A DNA stretch of 64,000 nucleotides from Talpa occidentalis (Eukaryota > Chordata > Mammalia > Eulipotyphla > Talpidae). The stretch spans positions 109,358,615-109,422,614 of the forward strand of contig NW_023603184.1 of NCBI RefSeq assembly GCF_014898055.3. The letters are read 5' to 3'. Position numbers and translations under genes: made by a program. Numbering within the stretch: the stretch's first letter is position 1; each line of letters begins with the position of its first letter. Below are positions 46,590-59,819 of this stretch, piece by piece. Under the pieces are notes generated by a model that was given only the letters and a program-made list of their open reading frames with translations, was not told where the DNA came from and did no database searches.

Positions 46590-46795
46590 GAGGTTTAGGA
46601 CCTGTCATAGTTATTTTTATGTCACCTTGACAGGATTGAGGGAAGCACAGATAACTGGTTAAACATTGTTACTGGATATATCTGTGGGGTGTTTCTTGGA
46701 GAAATTATCTAAATTGGTGAGCTGAGTAAAACAGATGCTCTCTGGACTAATTTAAATGATAGAATTTCTGATCTTTGGATATATTACCATGGTTT
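46590..46795 (+). mobile_element. Ancient repeat fragment, LTR- or DNA-element-like
   Basis: GTCATAGTTATTTTTATGTCACCTTGACAGGATTGAGGGAAGCACAGATAACTGGTTAAACATTG and GTGGGGTGTTTCTTGGAGAAATTATC match a very common mammalian interspersed repeat start that I recall (TTTTATGTGTCAACTTGACTGG type). I am not sure of its class. Confidence 0.45.
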
Positions 46796-47234
46796 CACCT
46801 TATTACTAAACAAGGCATTAATTTTCTAAAACATGCTGTATTCAAAATCTTAATTTTTAATTCACTCTTGAGACTATCATTTTGGATTAGTGTAGAATGT
46901 TGCCAACACTCAAGATAATAAATTGCATCAGTAACTATTATTGCAGGGTTATTCTTTGATGATGGAGGCTTTAGATTACAAAATAAGTGGTATGGCTTCA
47001 TGAAGGGATTTCCAGTCTCAGACAAGAGGGAGCGTGGGGCATTTAAGTCATTAACAGAAACAGGGGAATTCCAGAAAGCTGTGAAAATTTTTGAAAGTGA
47101 CAGTGAGCAGAAAAGGAAGTAAGGTGAACATTTGCAGATGTGGTAAATATACTGAGACAACATGAAATTATAAGTAATAAGAAATAATAATAAAATTAGA
47201 TTAGGGAAATGGAAAATTAGTAAAATATTTGCTT
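46796..47234. other. Unassigned sequence
   Basis: Contains a 122-codon minus-strand open frame (46795-47163) with no domain recognised. The peptide has no composition or motif that supports a gene. Confidence 0.4.
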
Positions 47235-47440
47235 AGGTTAATATTATACTCATTTAATTCAACGGCACTTATCGATTGCCCATTCTGTGACTGACTTGAG
47301 GGAACACAGCTGTGAATAAAACATTACCTCAGAACTAACAGTCTACAATGGAAGATAGGTTAAAAAATAATGAAAATTCAATGTGTTAAGCACTGTAATA
47401 AGGGTATAAAGAGGCTGTGGAAAGACAATGGAGAGCGTAA
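47235..47440 (-). mobile_element. L2 3' end, antisense
   Basis: TTATCGATTGCCCATTCTGTGACTGACTTGAGGGAACACAGCTGTGAATAAAACATTACC and the following AACAGTCTACAATGG match decayed antisense L2. Confidence 0.65.
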
Positions 47441-47553
47441 TTAATTCTCACCACAGGGATTAAGAAAGGATTCAGAGCACAGCATTTGACCCCCAATCAA
47501 AAATGAAGAGCAAAGATTATTTGAGGATAATGATTGAGTAAATAATACATTCT

Positions 47554-47820
47554 TTTTTTTTTAAGATTTATTTATTTATACAAGCACTGGGGTACAAGCC
47601 AGAGGCACAGTAGGGTGAGAGAATTCACCAGAGACAGAGCAGGGAGCAGAACAGGCAGAAGGACCGAAAGACACTGCTGAGGGAAGCAGCGGGCAAGACA
47701 GGGAGGTCTGCCTCGCCATGTGGGAATCTCCCTGGCCAGCTGGGAATTGAACCAGCACTGCAGAGGCTGTGGACAGATTCACAGCACTGTGCTCAACCTG
47801 CTGCACCACCGGGGAAGCCC
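47554..47820 (-). mobile_element. tRNA-derived SINE (subtype B), antisense
   Basis: Exact 14-bp repeats AAATAATACATTCT at 47540-47553 and 47821-47834. On the minus strand it starts GGGCTTCCCCGGTGGTGCAG, has a B-box region GGTTCAATTCC, and ends TTGTATAAATAAATAAATCTTAAAAA. The open frame 47576-47809 (minus) is the SINE body read through and is not a protein. Confidence 0.94.
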
Positions 47821-47834
47821 AAATAATACATTCT

Positions 47835-48247
47835 TATAGTTTATGATTATTTTACACTTACCAAAGACTCCTCATTTTAGAATTATCGCTGGTTGATATT
47901 AATATGAATATTATTTTTAAAACCAATTATTATAATCTAACCTCATTTCATCTGATCCTTTTTATGGAAATATAATTTTGATAGATGACTTTATAAATTC
48001 TTATCAAGGCTTTTAGCTAAATATTTTTGTTAAATTACACTAAAAAATCACCTATCTTTAAGAATTAGAAAATTTATGCCTCACAAAAATAAGATTAGTT
48101 TTATGTGAATTTAACAAATGTCAGGTCACTTACACTAATCAATCCAGTAAAATTTTGATTGATACAATATTTATATGAAATAATTTCACAGTATTATCTC
48201 AGTTTAGCTTTGAAGGTAATAGATAAGATACTAAAAAATAAAGAAGT
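47835..48247. other. Unassigned sequence
   Basis: No repeat or gene recognised. Confidence 0.45.
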
Positions 48248-48320
48248 TGTCACATTGGCTAATGCCTAGCACAGTGCCTGGCAGGCCAGAAATGTTCTCT
48301 GACTAAATAAATAAATTATA
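48248..48320 (+). mobile_element. MIR or L2 3' end fragment
   Basis: CTAATGCCTAGCACAGTGCCTGGCAGGCCAGAAATGTTC followed by TGACTAAATAAATAAAT matches the shared 3' wording of MIR and L2. The fragment is too short to decide between them. Confidence 0.6.
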
Positions 48321-50539
48321 ATATAACAACATGAACAATTTGATCATTTAAAATGAATTTACTAAATTAATTTAGAATGAGATCAGTTAAACCACTTACT
48401 GAAATGAATTGACCATTTGTCTAAGTAACTTAAAGAGCTAGTCAGATCCTGTAGTCAAAACAATTTTCCATGTAAATAAAGATTTAGCCTTCATCTCCAT
48501 GTAGAAAATAATCACTGACAATAATTAGCATTAATGGAGTCTTCTAGTATAGGAAGAAGAAAAGTGCAAATCCTTTCTGAATAACAGCAGTCATTGGTCC
48601 TTTAGCCCTCATCAGGACTTTGCTGGTTTAAAAATGGTTAAATTTTCATGAGTCAACTTAAATGTAAATAACTGCTACTGATGAGTTTTCCCTGTGATGA
48701 GAGCAAAACAAAAGAAAAAACTTGCAGTGCTTGTGAACACCTAGCTAACAGAACAGAGCATACAATATGCAAGGATGGTATAAGATGCTAACATCTCCCT
48801 TTGTATAATTCAATGTTTGATTTCATTATATAAGAAGATATTATGGCAAATTCAAAAGTCCCTTTGAAATCAAAACCTAAATGCTTCCACCTGAACTTAA
48901 ATATTGTGCTCAGGGTTCTTTTTTGGGTAAGAAAATTGAATGCTGAACTATCATTTATTTACAAATTGTATTTCCATTTCTCAGAAGAAATAGTAAAAAG
49001 GGGGGGGATCAGTCATTTTCTAGAAGCCACAACAAGTTGAATAGTTTTATTTATCATTATTTAAAATGAAAGACCACTTAAAAATACTACAAACAACTTT
49101 TGTAGAGTGGACACAGAAGTGAAAGTTGCCTGTCAGGATGTTGGTCTTAATGTACTACCCTCGCATAAAGCAGCCCTCTCAGAAGTCAGAAATATAGCAT
49201 AAAAATATACATATTTATTGACAGACACCCTATTTCTGAACTTTTATAATAGAGTTTTATTTCATCTGTAATTTCAAAACTATCGAAATATTTTTGTAAC
49301 AGATATTTACTTATTTTGTTCAATTATCATAATCAAGGGTTAGAGAAGGAGGAAGTAGAATTTTAGTTCTTTGCTCTGTCAAAAATCAGATATATAACCG
49401 ACATGAAGAAGATCAGTCAGATTTCCTAAATATCACACTAGCCACCTTCTTATAGGTACAGGTAATGATCGTGGTGTTCTTTGTGCAAACAACAGAACCA
49501 GCTGGCTGTCAGAATTGAGATGTAAATTATTGGAAGAATGTAAAATGTGCACATTGAAAAGAAGCTGTTCTGGAAAATGTATGAGACTCAAAGGGATTCT
49601 GAAAGTTAGCTGGCATGGACATTCTGGCCAAGAAACTATCATTGCACACAACAATAAGACACTCATTACCAAGGTGCACCACCCGTTGATTCAAAGTCCT
49701 AGATCTGTGTGCCAAGGGATAGAGAGAGAAGAATTTTCCCATTTGACATGTATAACTGAAGTGAGGCACTGGATCCCACTCAGTCTACCCCCAATGTGAT
49801 CTTTCTAAAAAAGGAAGGCCGATACTAGGTGCTGAGTAGAAACAAACAGAAGAAAATAAAAGAAAAATGTCTATGGCATTGTTGTTCCCTTGTCTTCCCT
49901 AAAGATATAAAATATGAAGAATGAAAGTTGTAAAACCCTTCTCTCTTAGGCTCACCTGGTTATCTTTGAGAGTCCTCCCACTATGTATGCATTTTGGAGA
50001 TTAATTTAAATGACTGTGATACATTTGAATGTCTTAAGTGAAAGGATGTTTTCAAAATATTATTTCATTCAACTGGAATTTCAATTAAACTTCAAATAAT
50101 CTATATTCACTTTATAAATGACAAGACACTAAACTGCTGGATACAATGCATTAAAAGAACATCTGTTAATGCAGTATCCGTATATTTGGAAAGATACAGA
50201 ATAACTCTGATATGTTATCTGAGGGAAATCATTGTCATTGAAATAAATCTCTGATTTATAGACAAAAAAAAGAAAATGGAAACATGAAGATGTTGAAAGC
50301 ATCAGACAAATACATTATAATAAATAACATAGCAGTCAAAATTGCTTTAGAAAAGGTAAAATAACAAAAATCTAGTACAGCTAGAGTCCTGTGGAATTAA
50401 ATGGAGAGGAAATCAACCCATAAAAATAATTTTAAAACTTTTTTGGTTCTATTGACTCCTGAGGAGTATTCTAGAAACTGAGTTTGTTTTGAAACTCTCA
50501 CCCCACAATATTAAAAGATATGTTCAAATCCATTTTCTA
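48321..50539. other. Unassigned sequence
   Basis: No transposon recognised. Overlapping open frames on both strands at 49433-49799 (up to 94 codons on +) have a stop-free stretch but no domain or splice pattern that I can support. Confidence 0.4.
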
Positions 50540-51030
50540 CGCAGGAGCCAAAGTGAACTTTCTAAAACACAAATGAGACCATGATATTCCCCATCATTAA
50601 AACTCCCGAGTCTTTTCAAATCACTTAAGATAATTCAAGCAGCACAGTGCAGCCCTCTACCCCCGAAAGTCACCCCTAGCCATTCTCCCCCCCCCCTTTT
50701 TTTTTGTTTTCAGACTCAATATTTCTCAACAAACCCAAGCTCTTTCCACCTCTTGACATTTGCACACATTTTGTTGTTGTTATTTGTTTAGAATATTCTT
50801 GTTCCTCTCCTACTTTCTCTCTTCAGAGCTAATTATTTCCCAACCATCAAATCTCAGTTTACCCTCTCCATCCTAATACTTGGCAAAATGTAAAATGTTT
50901 ATTTTTATTGTCTATCAGCCCCACAGGATTAAGTACACCTTGGGAACAGTGCCCAGGTCTTCCCCCACCCCTGCACACTTCACAGTGTCCTGCATGTAGC
51001 AACTAATGAGTTAATGTTGGTTCTACAAAT
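50540..51030 (+). mobile_element. L2 3' end, long fragment
   Basis: GAACTTTCTAAAACACAAATGAGACCATG, CTCTTTCCACCTCTTGACATTTGCACACATTTT, TAGAATATTCTTGTTCCTCTCC, CAGAGCTAATTATTTCCCAACCATCAAATCTCAGTTTACC and GGGAACAGTGCCCAGGTCTTCC run in L2 order up to the 3' end. A C/T homopolymer pair lies at about 50688-50705. Confidence 0.85.
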
Positions 51031-51259
51031 TATTTTACTCTATTACTTTCTACTTTTTGGACAGGTCAGGTATATTTTATGTGAAATAATACATTATTTC
51101 ATGATTCATAGGAATTCTTTTTTAAACACATGCGATAAAGGTACAAATTGTCAAGTTCACCAAGGCAAACTAATTGGCAGCAATTTCAGATTAAGAGGAT
51201 GTTCTGGGATCAAGATAGAAGACTTACCATACAGTAGCTAAGAGAGGAGCCCAAGGAAA
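51031..51259. other. Unassigned sequence
   Basis: A + strand open frame 51014-51241 (75 codons) crosses from the L2 into this stretch. No domain recognised. Confidence 0.4.
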
Positions 51260-51425
51260 CAGACTGATTAGGCTGGGCTATGTATTAGCTCTGTGACTTT
51301 AGATAACTTTCTCATCTAAAAATAGGAAAAATAATCTCCTCATTGGATTCAGGTGAGAATTAAAGAAGACACCATATAGAAAGTACCTGATATATTATGA
51401 ACTCTTAGTATTACTCAAGTAAAAT
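51260..51425 (+). mobile_element. MIR SINE fragment
   Basis: TATTAGCTCTGTGACTTTAGATAACTTTCTCATCTAAAAATAGGAAAAATAATC and GAGAATTAAAGAAGACACCATATAGAAAGTACCTG are in MIR order. Confidence 0.8.
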
Positions 51426-52889
51426 CTCCCAGTTCAGTGGACTTTAGTGTACTTTAAAAATTACTGCATTTTAGAAATTGCAAAAGTTTTAAATAATTGT
51501 TAGATCTTGACCCTTCCTAATTACTTGCCATGTTGCTCTATGATAAAAAATCATTTTAGAGTTCATGTTATGCTGTTTTTCTAACCTCATGTCAAAGAAG
51601 TTCTGTTATATGAACCTTCAGCAGTGACTTCAAAGTATTTATCTTCCCTGGCTATCCTGATCTGTTTCCAACTTTTGAAATGTTGGATTCAACATTTATA
51701 AAAGAAATTGGACTTGATCTGCACCTGGTATTATTTGTTACTCCAAACTATTTGAATCTCATCCAATTCCAAACCCCCATTTGTAAAAAATGCTGGCAAG
51801 CAGAGAGAAAATATATGAAACTAGTATTTGTTATAATATGCTTTCCCCTCCCCTGAGCTCTTATCCTTACATCCCATGGCATAATATCAAAATTGTGTGG
51901 AGCACAGTATCAGTCTGATTGTTTACTCATTGTTATCAACTAGTTTTCAGGAGAGAAATAAAATATTTTTATAATAAAAAAACAGAAATGAAACTGACTT
52001 AAAATGCTTTTTTATGAACAATGATATGACTCATTACCTGAACTCATAGCAGATGATCCTGGTTATTAAAGCCATATATAGAACAATGTATGAACTTTAA
52101 CAGCCGCTTGTAATCTTACCAAAAAGTTTTATAATTATTGCATCTGTCTCTCCCCCTCCAGCTTTTATTTAGTCTTATTTTATATGCTCAGCCTACAAAT
52201 GCTGTTCTTTCTCTGAGATAGAAACAACAAAATCTGTTCTTTCTATGAGGTACTTAGAAGCATTGTTATTAAACACAACATTATTATTCAGTACCACTAG
52301 ACTTGAAAATATAAGTAATTTTTGCTTGTGTGGAAGAAAATAAAATTGCAGAATTACATGATTCAGCAATGTTAGAGCCTGTATTAGATTGAATGATGGT
52401 ATAACTAACTCCTGAAACAAGGAGGTCTTCACCAATGCAGTTGTTTTGTAAATAGATAAATAAGTAGATAATTTTTGAGAATAATTTATACATAGATTAT
52501 GAGGAGAAAATAATGAGTGATAAAAATAAATGTTCAAGAAGATCATGAAAGACAAAAAAGAGTAAGGAAATACTAAAGGCCAGAGGCAACTGAGGGGAAA
52601 TCAGTCCAATTTCCCAGTAAAGACTGGATCAGAAAATGGAATTAGTGGACAACTGGTGAATAAGAAAATCAATAAGATAATGATTTTTTAAATAAAAACA
52701 AAGTTTATAATAAAGTCTAAAAGTTACTTTCCTGCTCTTGATAATTATACAATAGTAGGGTCAGATATTAATAAGAGATGAAAAGAGTCCTTTTTTACTT
52801 ATTTTATAACATCTTAGTATAAAATTTGTTCATAATAAAAATAAGCTTACAGCACAGTATTAACTATTTCATTCAAATTCTATTGTTAT
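51426..52889. other. Unassigned AT-rich sequence
   Basis: No repeat family recognised. The minus-strand open frame 52193-52555 (120 codons) is Ile/Leu/Ser-rich with no domain. Confidence 0.45.
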
Positions 52890-53045
52890 CCCTTACTAGC
52901 TGTGTGATTTTTGAAAAAATTACTTAACCTCTCTGATATGTGTATTCCTCATCTATTAATTGGGAATAATAGCATTTAGTTAACATGGGTGTTATGAAGA
53001 TTAAATGAACAAATATTAGTAAAATATCTGGCATATAACAAATAC
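52890..53045 (+). mobile_element. MIR SINE fragment
   Basis: TACTAGCTGTGTGATTTTTGAAAAAATTACTTAACCTCTCTGATATG, CTCATCTATTAATTGGGAATAATAGC and ATGAAGATTAAATGAACAAATATTAG match MIR well. Confidence 0.9.
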
Positions 53046-54299
53046 TGTAGAAGTCATATATTAAACAAATTATTGCTAAGAAGTGTTAACTGTTTAACAA
53101 TGCAATTAGTTGATTTTGTAATTGGTTAATAAAATGACTAGTCTTTGAAGCGAGAGAAAGCAAGGTGAAACATCATTGAGAAGAGGCTCAGTTTTCAGCA
53201 AATTAAAGGTTATTTTTCCACTGAGGCAGAAGGAAGAGCGTATATATTACATATCCACTATGCAATAATAGGTATGTTTAGAAAGAGGAGTCAAAGGACT
53301 TTCTTCCTAAGACATGTTGCATTTTTTATAAAATAGAAAGCAAGATTTATGACTAAATATGAAAGGAAAGGAAAAGTTACAGCAGTTGGCCTGTGTGGTT
53401 TGTGGTTGGAGACTGAGGAACCTTCTGGGGAAGGAAAACAGTAAGGTGATTCATGTAAACATGTTGATAGCTGAACTTATAAGTAGGAGTTGGCTGATGA
53501 TATTGGCTAGAAGGAGAGCCCATATCTATGGAATTCTCTTAGGAGGATGTTTCTATTTCAGGATTACTTATGATAAACAGACCTAGGTTATACACACTTA
53601 CGAAGCATTGCTTTCTGGAAAACGTCATACAAGCCAGGTAACTATTTGGGATACAAAAGCAGAGATATATCAGAACCTAAATGTGCCTTGCAATCTATGA
53701 TAATAAGGCACAAGTATTTTTTATTATTCCGTGAAGTCTCACTGTGGTCTACGGCAGGAATGCCAGACTATGAGCGCGACATAGGGTGTCTTATACCTCT
53801 CCGTGCTTTGCCTGTGCTTCTTAACTGCTTGTATTCTTGAGAGTATTAATAAAACTTGATCCTGAAGATCTCTCATTTATGGGAGACAATTTGACAATAT
53901 GATCCTTTGGGTTAGCTCAAAGGACAGAAAATGGTGGAGCAGGAGTTTTAAGGAAAGTGAGCTGGGAATAGAGAAGGGAACTGACAAAGGATATATTTCA
54001 ATAGCTGGGTTGTGCTGAAGACACAGCTGAGTCTAGAAGTAATAAGGGGTGGCGGCACTAGTCCTCCAGGGCAAGTGATTTCTCCAATAGAGCGCAGAGA
54101 ATAGAGAAGGTGGCGAGTTCAGCTTGAGGAACTTGGTATTTTTTAAGGGTAGCAGTGATTGGCAAGATTAGATGATAAAGGAATTGAAGGCACTGTGGCA
54201 GGAGCTGCTGGGGGAAAGGGAAGATAGTGGATGAAGTGAGGTTTGTGTGGTGAAGGTTGAATACAGAAGACAGTAAAATCTTAAGTGCTGTATGACAGG
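53046..54299. other. Unassigned sequence, partly GA-rich
   Basis: About 53860-54250 is purine-rich on the + strand and less AT-rich than its surroundings (for example GGTGGCGGCACTAGTCCTCC). I do not recognise it as a repeat or a gene. Confidence 0.4.
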
Positions 54300-54495
54300 C
54301 TACAGACCAGCTAGACCTGAATTTGAATCATTGTCCTCCCATCTCTCTTACATAACTTATTTAACCTCCCATGCCTCAATTTCTTCACATGTGAAATGGG
54401 ATAATAATTCCTACCTCTTGGGCTTGGTACCTGGTTTAAATAAGTAATGAGTTTAAAGCCCTTAGGGCAATGCAAGTGCCAATAAACTAATTTTT
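54300..54495 (+). mobile_element. MIR SINE
   Basis: ACCTGAATTTGAATCATTGTCC, ACTTATTTAACCTCCCATGCCTCAATTTCTTCACATGTGAAATGGGATAATAATTCCTACC and AAGCCCTTAGGGCAATGC follow MIR from core to 3' end. Confidence 0.9.
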
Positions 54496-57339
54496 TACTT
54501 AGTATATTGGTTTATAGGGAATAAGGAGGTCAAGAAGATGAAGGTCTTAATAAAGTCAAGATGTAATATAACTGAGAGGATTAAAAGAATCTGAAATTGG
54601 GCAGAGAATATAAGACCAGTGTTTAAAATTTCAAGGATGAAACAATTTCAGGAAAAGAAGAGGCTTAGGATGGGTATCCAGGGACTCACTGGTAGCTAAC
54701 ACACACAAGTGTGCTGGTCACTGTCACTGATCAAATTCCAGAACTGTGAGGCATCTGGGACAGATCCTAAAAAAAGTCAGTGTAACATATTTGCTGAATT
54801 GATATAAGCTAATATAAGCATCACACATACTTTTCTCAATTCTTAAATAATGCTTTCAAATTTATTTTGAAAACAGAGGACTTGCTTTTTATTATTTCCT
54901 ATGTAGTAAAAACATTGGTGAGGACAATTGTAGTTCTCTTATCCTAATAACCCCAGTGGATCCAGTTCTGCCTTTTCCCCTTGAACAGCACATTAACTGA
55001 GGTCCATTAAGCAATGAGCCAAGAAATACCATTTAATGTACTGGCAGTTTTCATTTAAATGATGGTATAAACAATATTCCATTTGGCTAATTTACAAGAT
55101 CAACGCATAATTATTCTAGCATAGTTTCTAAAGAACAAATTAATTGAAATCACTAACAGATTTGCAGAAATTCATTATATAATAATAGTACTTCAGCAGA
55201 ATAAATGTTTTAAACTAACATAACTTACTAAAATTAATAGTAACACACTTGAGAATAATTCCCAGCAATGCTTAATCAAAGGAATACATTTAAAGGTGGC
55301 AAATAGGTGAGGTTTAGAAATACACTAAATCAATGTGAATGACATTAACTTGGTTCTTCTATATTTTAGTGATACTACTACTCCAAAAACATAGTAACTA
55401 ATAATTAGGGAAAAATTCAAGAAAATTTTGAACTTATGAAAACATGACCTGTGTTTTTGAGCATAATTAGAAGAAATTATAACTGGAAAGTAAAACTCTA
55501 ATCCTAAATATATGTCCACTTGATAGCCATGTAATTTGCTCTAAGTATTAAGATTCTATTCACAAAATTAATTTCATTTGTATTGTGACTATACTATAAT
55601 GCTGAAAGTAATATTTTTAAGTTACTATTGTCCAAAACACCAATCATTCATATATTTAGAAACATTGATGTAACTGAATTTTCTTGTTTTTATATAATAG
55701 TTATATAAATATGTATATAAATAATACACTATGATAGTATGTATGCATGTATATATATGCTGTGTATTACATGAAACCAAATACATAAGTATATATTAAT
55801 ATAGTGATTATAATATTGCGGTTTTGGGTTGTATACACTTATAGTTAGTGGGTGCCATGGATTTTCCATCAGAATATTTTTTTTCCTTTCCAAGTGAAAA
55901 AATGAGTGGTTTAACACATTTCTACTATCATTATAGGTCTTGCTCAGATCAATTCTAAAGTTGTAGTGAAGATAATATTTCTGTTGTTTAAATATGTAAA
56001 AAAATTAATAGGCTATTGTATGACATCTTAGCAGTCTAAATATATTTCATCTTACCTCTATGCATGCAGGATTGGACAACGATTGCAGTCAGAGTAATAA
56101 TATGCTTATTATTTAGCTATATTATTATAACAAATAAAAATATACCTCTATTTTTCTCCAGTGCCACTTCTATTCCACAGAAGCAACCTCTTAGCCATGT
56201 CTATCCGCTTTACTCTCCACTTTAAGATATTGGCTCACTATCCTTCCTTCTACGTTCTACAACCTGCTTTCTGCACCTGCCTTTTACTTTTATATTTTCA
56301 AGGTAGTTAAGATTTACCTTCTTTCTTTCAACTACAACCTAACTTTCTGTGACTTTCTACGGGTTATGTTACTTTGCATGGCATTGGAGGTTGTGACAAT
56401 ATATCTACACATGAAGCAGCATTTTTAATATAGTGCTTCATCCAACTATAAACAGTATTTACATAATAAGGGCCATGTAAATTCTGTTTCTGGGTGACTA
56501 CATTTGTGCTCAATCTGGACTGGATTATTTAACGTGGTAAACAAAGGATAATTATAAGTATTGCACAGGATCATTGAGTATTAAATGAGATATATTAATA
56601 TAGGAAAAAAGACTTGTAAATTATAAATTATACAAGTATAATATAGAAAAAAGACAAATCATTTATTTTATATTTTTACATAGTAATGTTTCTGAGCATG
56701 GCAAATAAATGCTTTCATTAACCTAGCTTTAGTCTTATTCCTTTGTATATTGCTTTCTACACGTAAAATTCCAGCCACATCACAAACAAAATTTTCCAAG
56801 TTATTACCCCAAATTTTTTGTTGTCATACCTCTATGCTTTGTCTTTTATCCTGTGGTAGAAACTACTATATATCTCCAATATTCATTTTCCATATATTTG
56901 GTAATAAAATCCTCAGTTTTTAAAAAGGCATAATTTTTCCTCCCTTATGGAAATAAACAGAATCAATATACAAGCTTTCAGGAAGTGTGCAGAATTAAAG
57001 AGGACTTGCTCTTTTTTCTGCTATGTCGTCCCTTGCCAATGTCTGGAAACCTGATGACTAGAAACTAAGACACCATCTTAGAGCCTGAATTGAATACTAC
57101 ATGCAGAGATATGGAAAAAACAGAGTGGGCATCCCTGCACCCATATCCCTAGAGCACAACACATCCTAGATTGACTATATCTGGGCCTCTGTAATGGGAG
57201 AGATAATTTTCTAGTTTGTTGAACCAATTTTGTTTAGAATTTTCTACAACTCAAAAAAAGAATCTAAAAAAAAAAAGAAAAAAAATCTAATCCTAGTATA
57301 CTCCCCATCAGTGTATGACACTATGTGTTCATCTTTTAT
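54496..57339. other. Unassigned AT-rich sequence
   Basis: TA-rich patch near 55690-55800 and short A-runs near 57255-57290. No gene or repeat family recognised. Confidence 0.5.
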
Positions 57340-57510
57340 GACTATTTAAATATCACACTCTCTAGTAAACTCTGCTTAATTAGATCTCCCCAATCAAATT
57401 CAATATCCCATCTACAGTGTATTTTTCATGAGACCAAGGACCCTATTTTATCCACCACTGTGCTCCTAGAGCCTAGTATATTCTTTCAATATTTGTTAAA
57501 TATTTAAGTT
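57340..57510 (+). mobile_element. L2 3' end
   Basis: GAGACCAAGGACCCTATTTTATCCACCACTGTGCTCCTAGAGCCTAGTATATTC, followed by AATATTTGTTAAATA, is the L2 3' terminus in sense. Confidence 0.8.
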
Positions 57511-58429
57511 TAACTCTTTGACTATTAGGATTTTATGGCTACCTCTATTGTAACATACAGGCTTGTCCTCAGGCCTCTTCTCCAACTCAAATTTTAACCT
57601 AATGTATAACCATATATGGGTAAAAGTGTGTATGTCATATCATCTGCTTTTCTCATCTATATATAGTACATCTGATAATACTAATGAATTGAATGCATTC
57701 AAAAGACAATAAATTTTTTCAGTATACTTTTATTTTTATTTTTCAAATTTTTCCCACAATAATTTTAAACATCCTTGTTTATTTTTTTACAATATAGGAT
57801 TTCACCTCTCCAGTGTGGTCACCATAGTTTAACTACCACCAAAGTGCCAATTAAAATACTGATAATTAAAATTAAACAAAGATATTAAAAACTGGGATAC
57901 AATATACCAAAACTACTATCAAAAAGTAGTGTTTGCTCTCTCTCTTTCTTGATGATGCTAAGACATTGTAATCAGTCTCTTTTCTAAACTTCATAGAACA
58001 GAGTCTGAATAATTTACTTAACTTCCAAACTTCCATTTTTTTCATAACTAATATGGGATCAATATTTACCATATTTGGCATCTTGGACTTTGCTTAACAT
58101 TTGTGCTCAAATAAGTGATAACTACAATTCTTGTAATAACTGATATCATGCTTGATCTTTAAAATGAAAATTTTTAAGATTTTAGGAATACTTGTTTATT
58201 CACCCAATAACAGTGATTTACATTCTGAGGATACAATTTCCTCCAGGGATATAGGCAACTGAATAAAATTAGAAATAGGATGAGTGTTCCTGGGGAAGAA
58301 GTAGAAAGGAGTCCAGTTATGCAGCATGCACAAGCCAAGGAGAGCATTTGAAAAAGTTTGTGTTTTAGGAGTATATGAGGGGCTCATGGGTTAGGTTTGC
58401 ATAAAAAGATGCTAAAAAAAGACTACTCC
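57511..58429. other. Unassigned AT-rich sequence
   Basis: No feature recognised. The minus-strand open frames 57872-58081 and 58196-58387 have no domain. Confidence 0.45.
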
Positions 58430-58565
58430 TCCCCAAATCCTTGGCCTCCTACCTTTTGTTTCTACTCACCCTTGGAACTCAACATTTCCTCAGGGAAGTC
58501 TTTTCTTAGCACCCCAGATTATATCTAGGCTTCCTATTTTATATCTTCAGAGAATCACAATAGAA
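58430..58565 (+). mobile_element. L2 fragment
   Basis: CAACATTTCCTCAGGGAAGTCTTTTCTTAGCACCCCAGATTATATCTAGG is the L2 segment that normally reads TCAGAGAGGCCTTCCCTGACC, in decayed form. Confidence 0.6.
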
Positions 58566-59819
58566 TAATATTGTTAATAAGATATACAAATTTATATATG
58601 TAAATAGCATACTTTAAAACAAATTATTTCATATGAACAATATTTACTATTTAAATAAATTCTATAATTTTTCAAATAAGTCATTTATTAAGCAAGTTTT
58701 GACACACTATCATGTCAATTATATCTTTAGTTGAGCAAGTCCAATTTTATAATTTTTGTAAATCAATACTGGTAAATATATGTATATATGCAAAAATGTA
58801 TATAAAGGAGCATAATTTAAAATACAAAAAGACCATAATCTATATATGCTTCAAACAATTTTTAAGATAATACATAGTAGTGATAGTCTAAATTTTAACA
58901 TGTTCTATTTGAAGCAAGGATTTGAATACACATATATGTCACTTATTTAGCAGTCTAATAACATTTTTAAATATTTTCAAATTTAACATTTTAAGAGTAT
59001 ATGTAACTGAATTTTTCTCTTAAAATCATGGTAATAATGCTAAAATCCTCATAACTCTTCTCTTTATTACACCTTGTATTTCCTTCAAATATCGACAAGT
59101 CTGTTATAAGCATGTTTTTCTCATATGTGAAACAACTAATTGATTTTTTTAACAACAAAAAAATGGGTCATGGGAGGAAGAGGAATGAAGCTGATATATT
59201 CATACTAAGATGGCAAGGCTAGTGTAAATGAGAAGTAAAAAGGTTATGTAAATTAAGGAGGTTAAGACCCAAAAGGTTATGACACAGTTGGATCATTCTC
59301 ATTACAGAAACATTAACATAGATGAGTACAATCTGCAGACCAGCTAAATCCAAACTGCAGAACAGCACCCAAGGGAACTGAAACTATTTCAATAGTTTCC
59401 TTAAACATAGAGCTAAACAATTTGAGTTTGAAAGGCTTGCTAAGTTATTTGGAATAACTGTTTAATCTTTAACAATAAAATATTAAATGAAAGAGCTTTT
59501 TTGATCTATCACTTATTTCTAGAGAGCAATAAATGTATTACTCTCATATTCTGAATGAACTTACATCAATCACTAGAAGACATTCAATCAAATCCATCTT
59601 GAAAAAATGAAATGGCAAATGCATTTAAATTCAAGAAAACCAATTTGGGGCAATTGACTATAATTAAGAATGTTCATTGGGATGAGGTCTACTAGATTCA
59701 TGAATATATAAAAAAGAGTATTGAAAACACTAAAAGTTAAATACTAAAGATTTTAACATCCAACTGAAAAGAATAAGATTGAAAAGAGGGTGGGTGTGAG
59801 TAACTGAGTGAGTGATTGT
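58566..59819. other. Unassigned AT-rich sequence
   Basis: No gene or repeat family recognised. Confidence 0.5.

Noticed and set aside
49433..49799. Overlapping open frames on both strands
   Set aside because: Up to 94 codons, but with no domain, no splice signals that I could pair, and overlap on both strands, which suggests chance.
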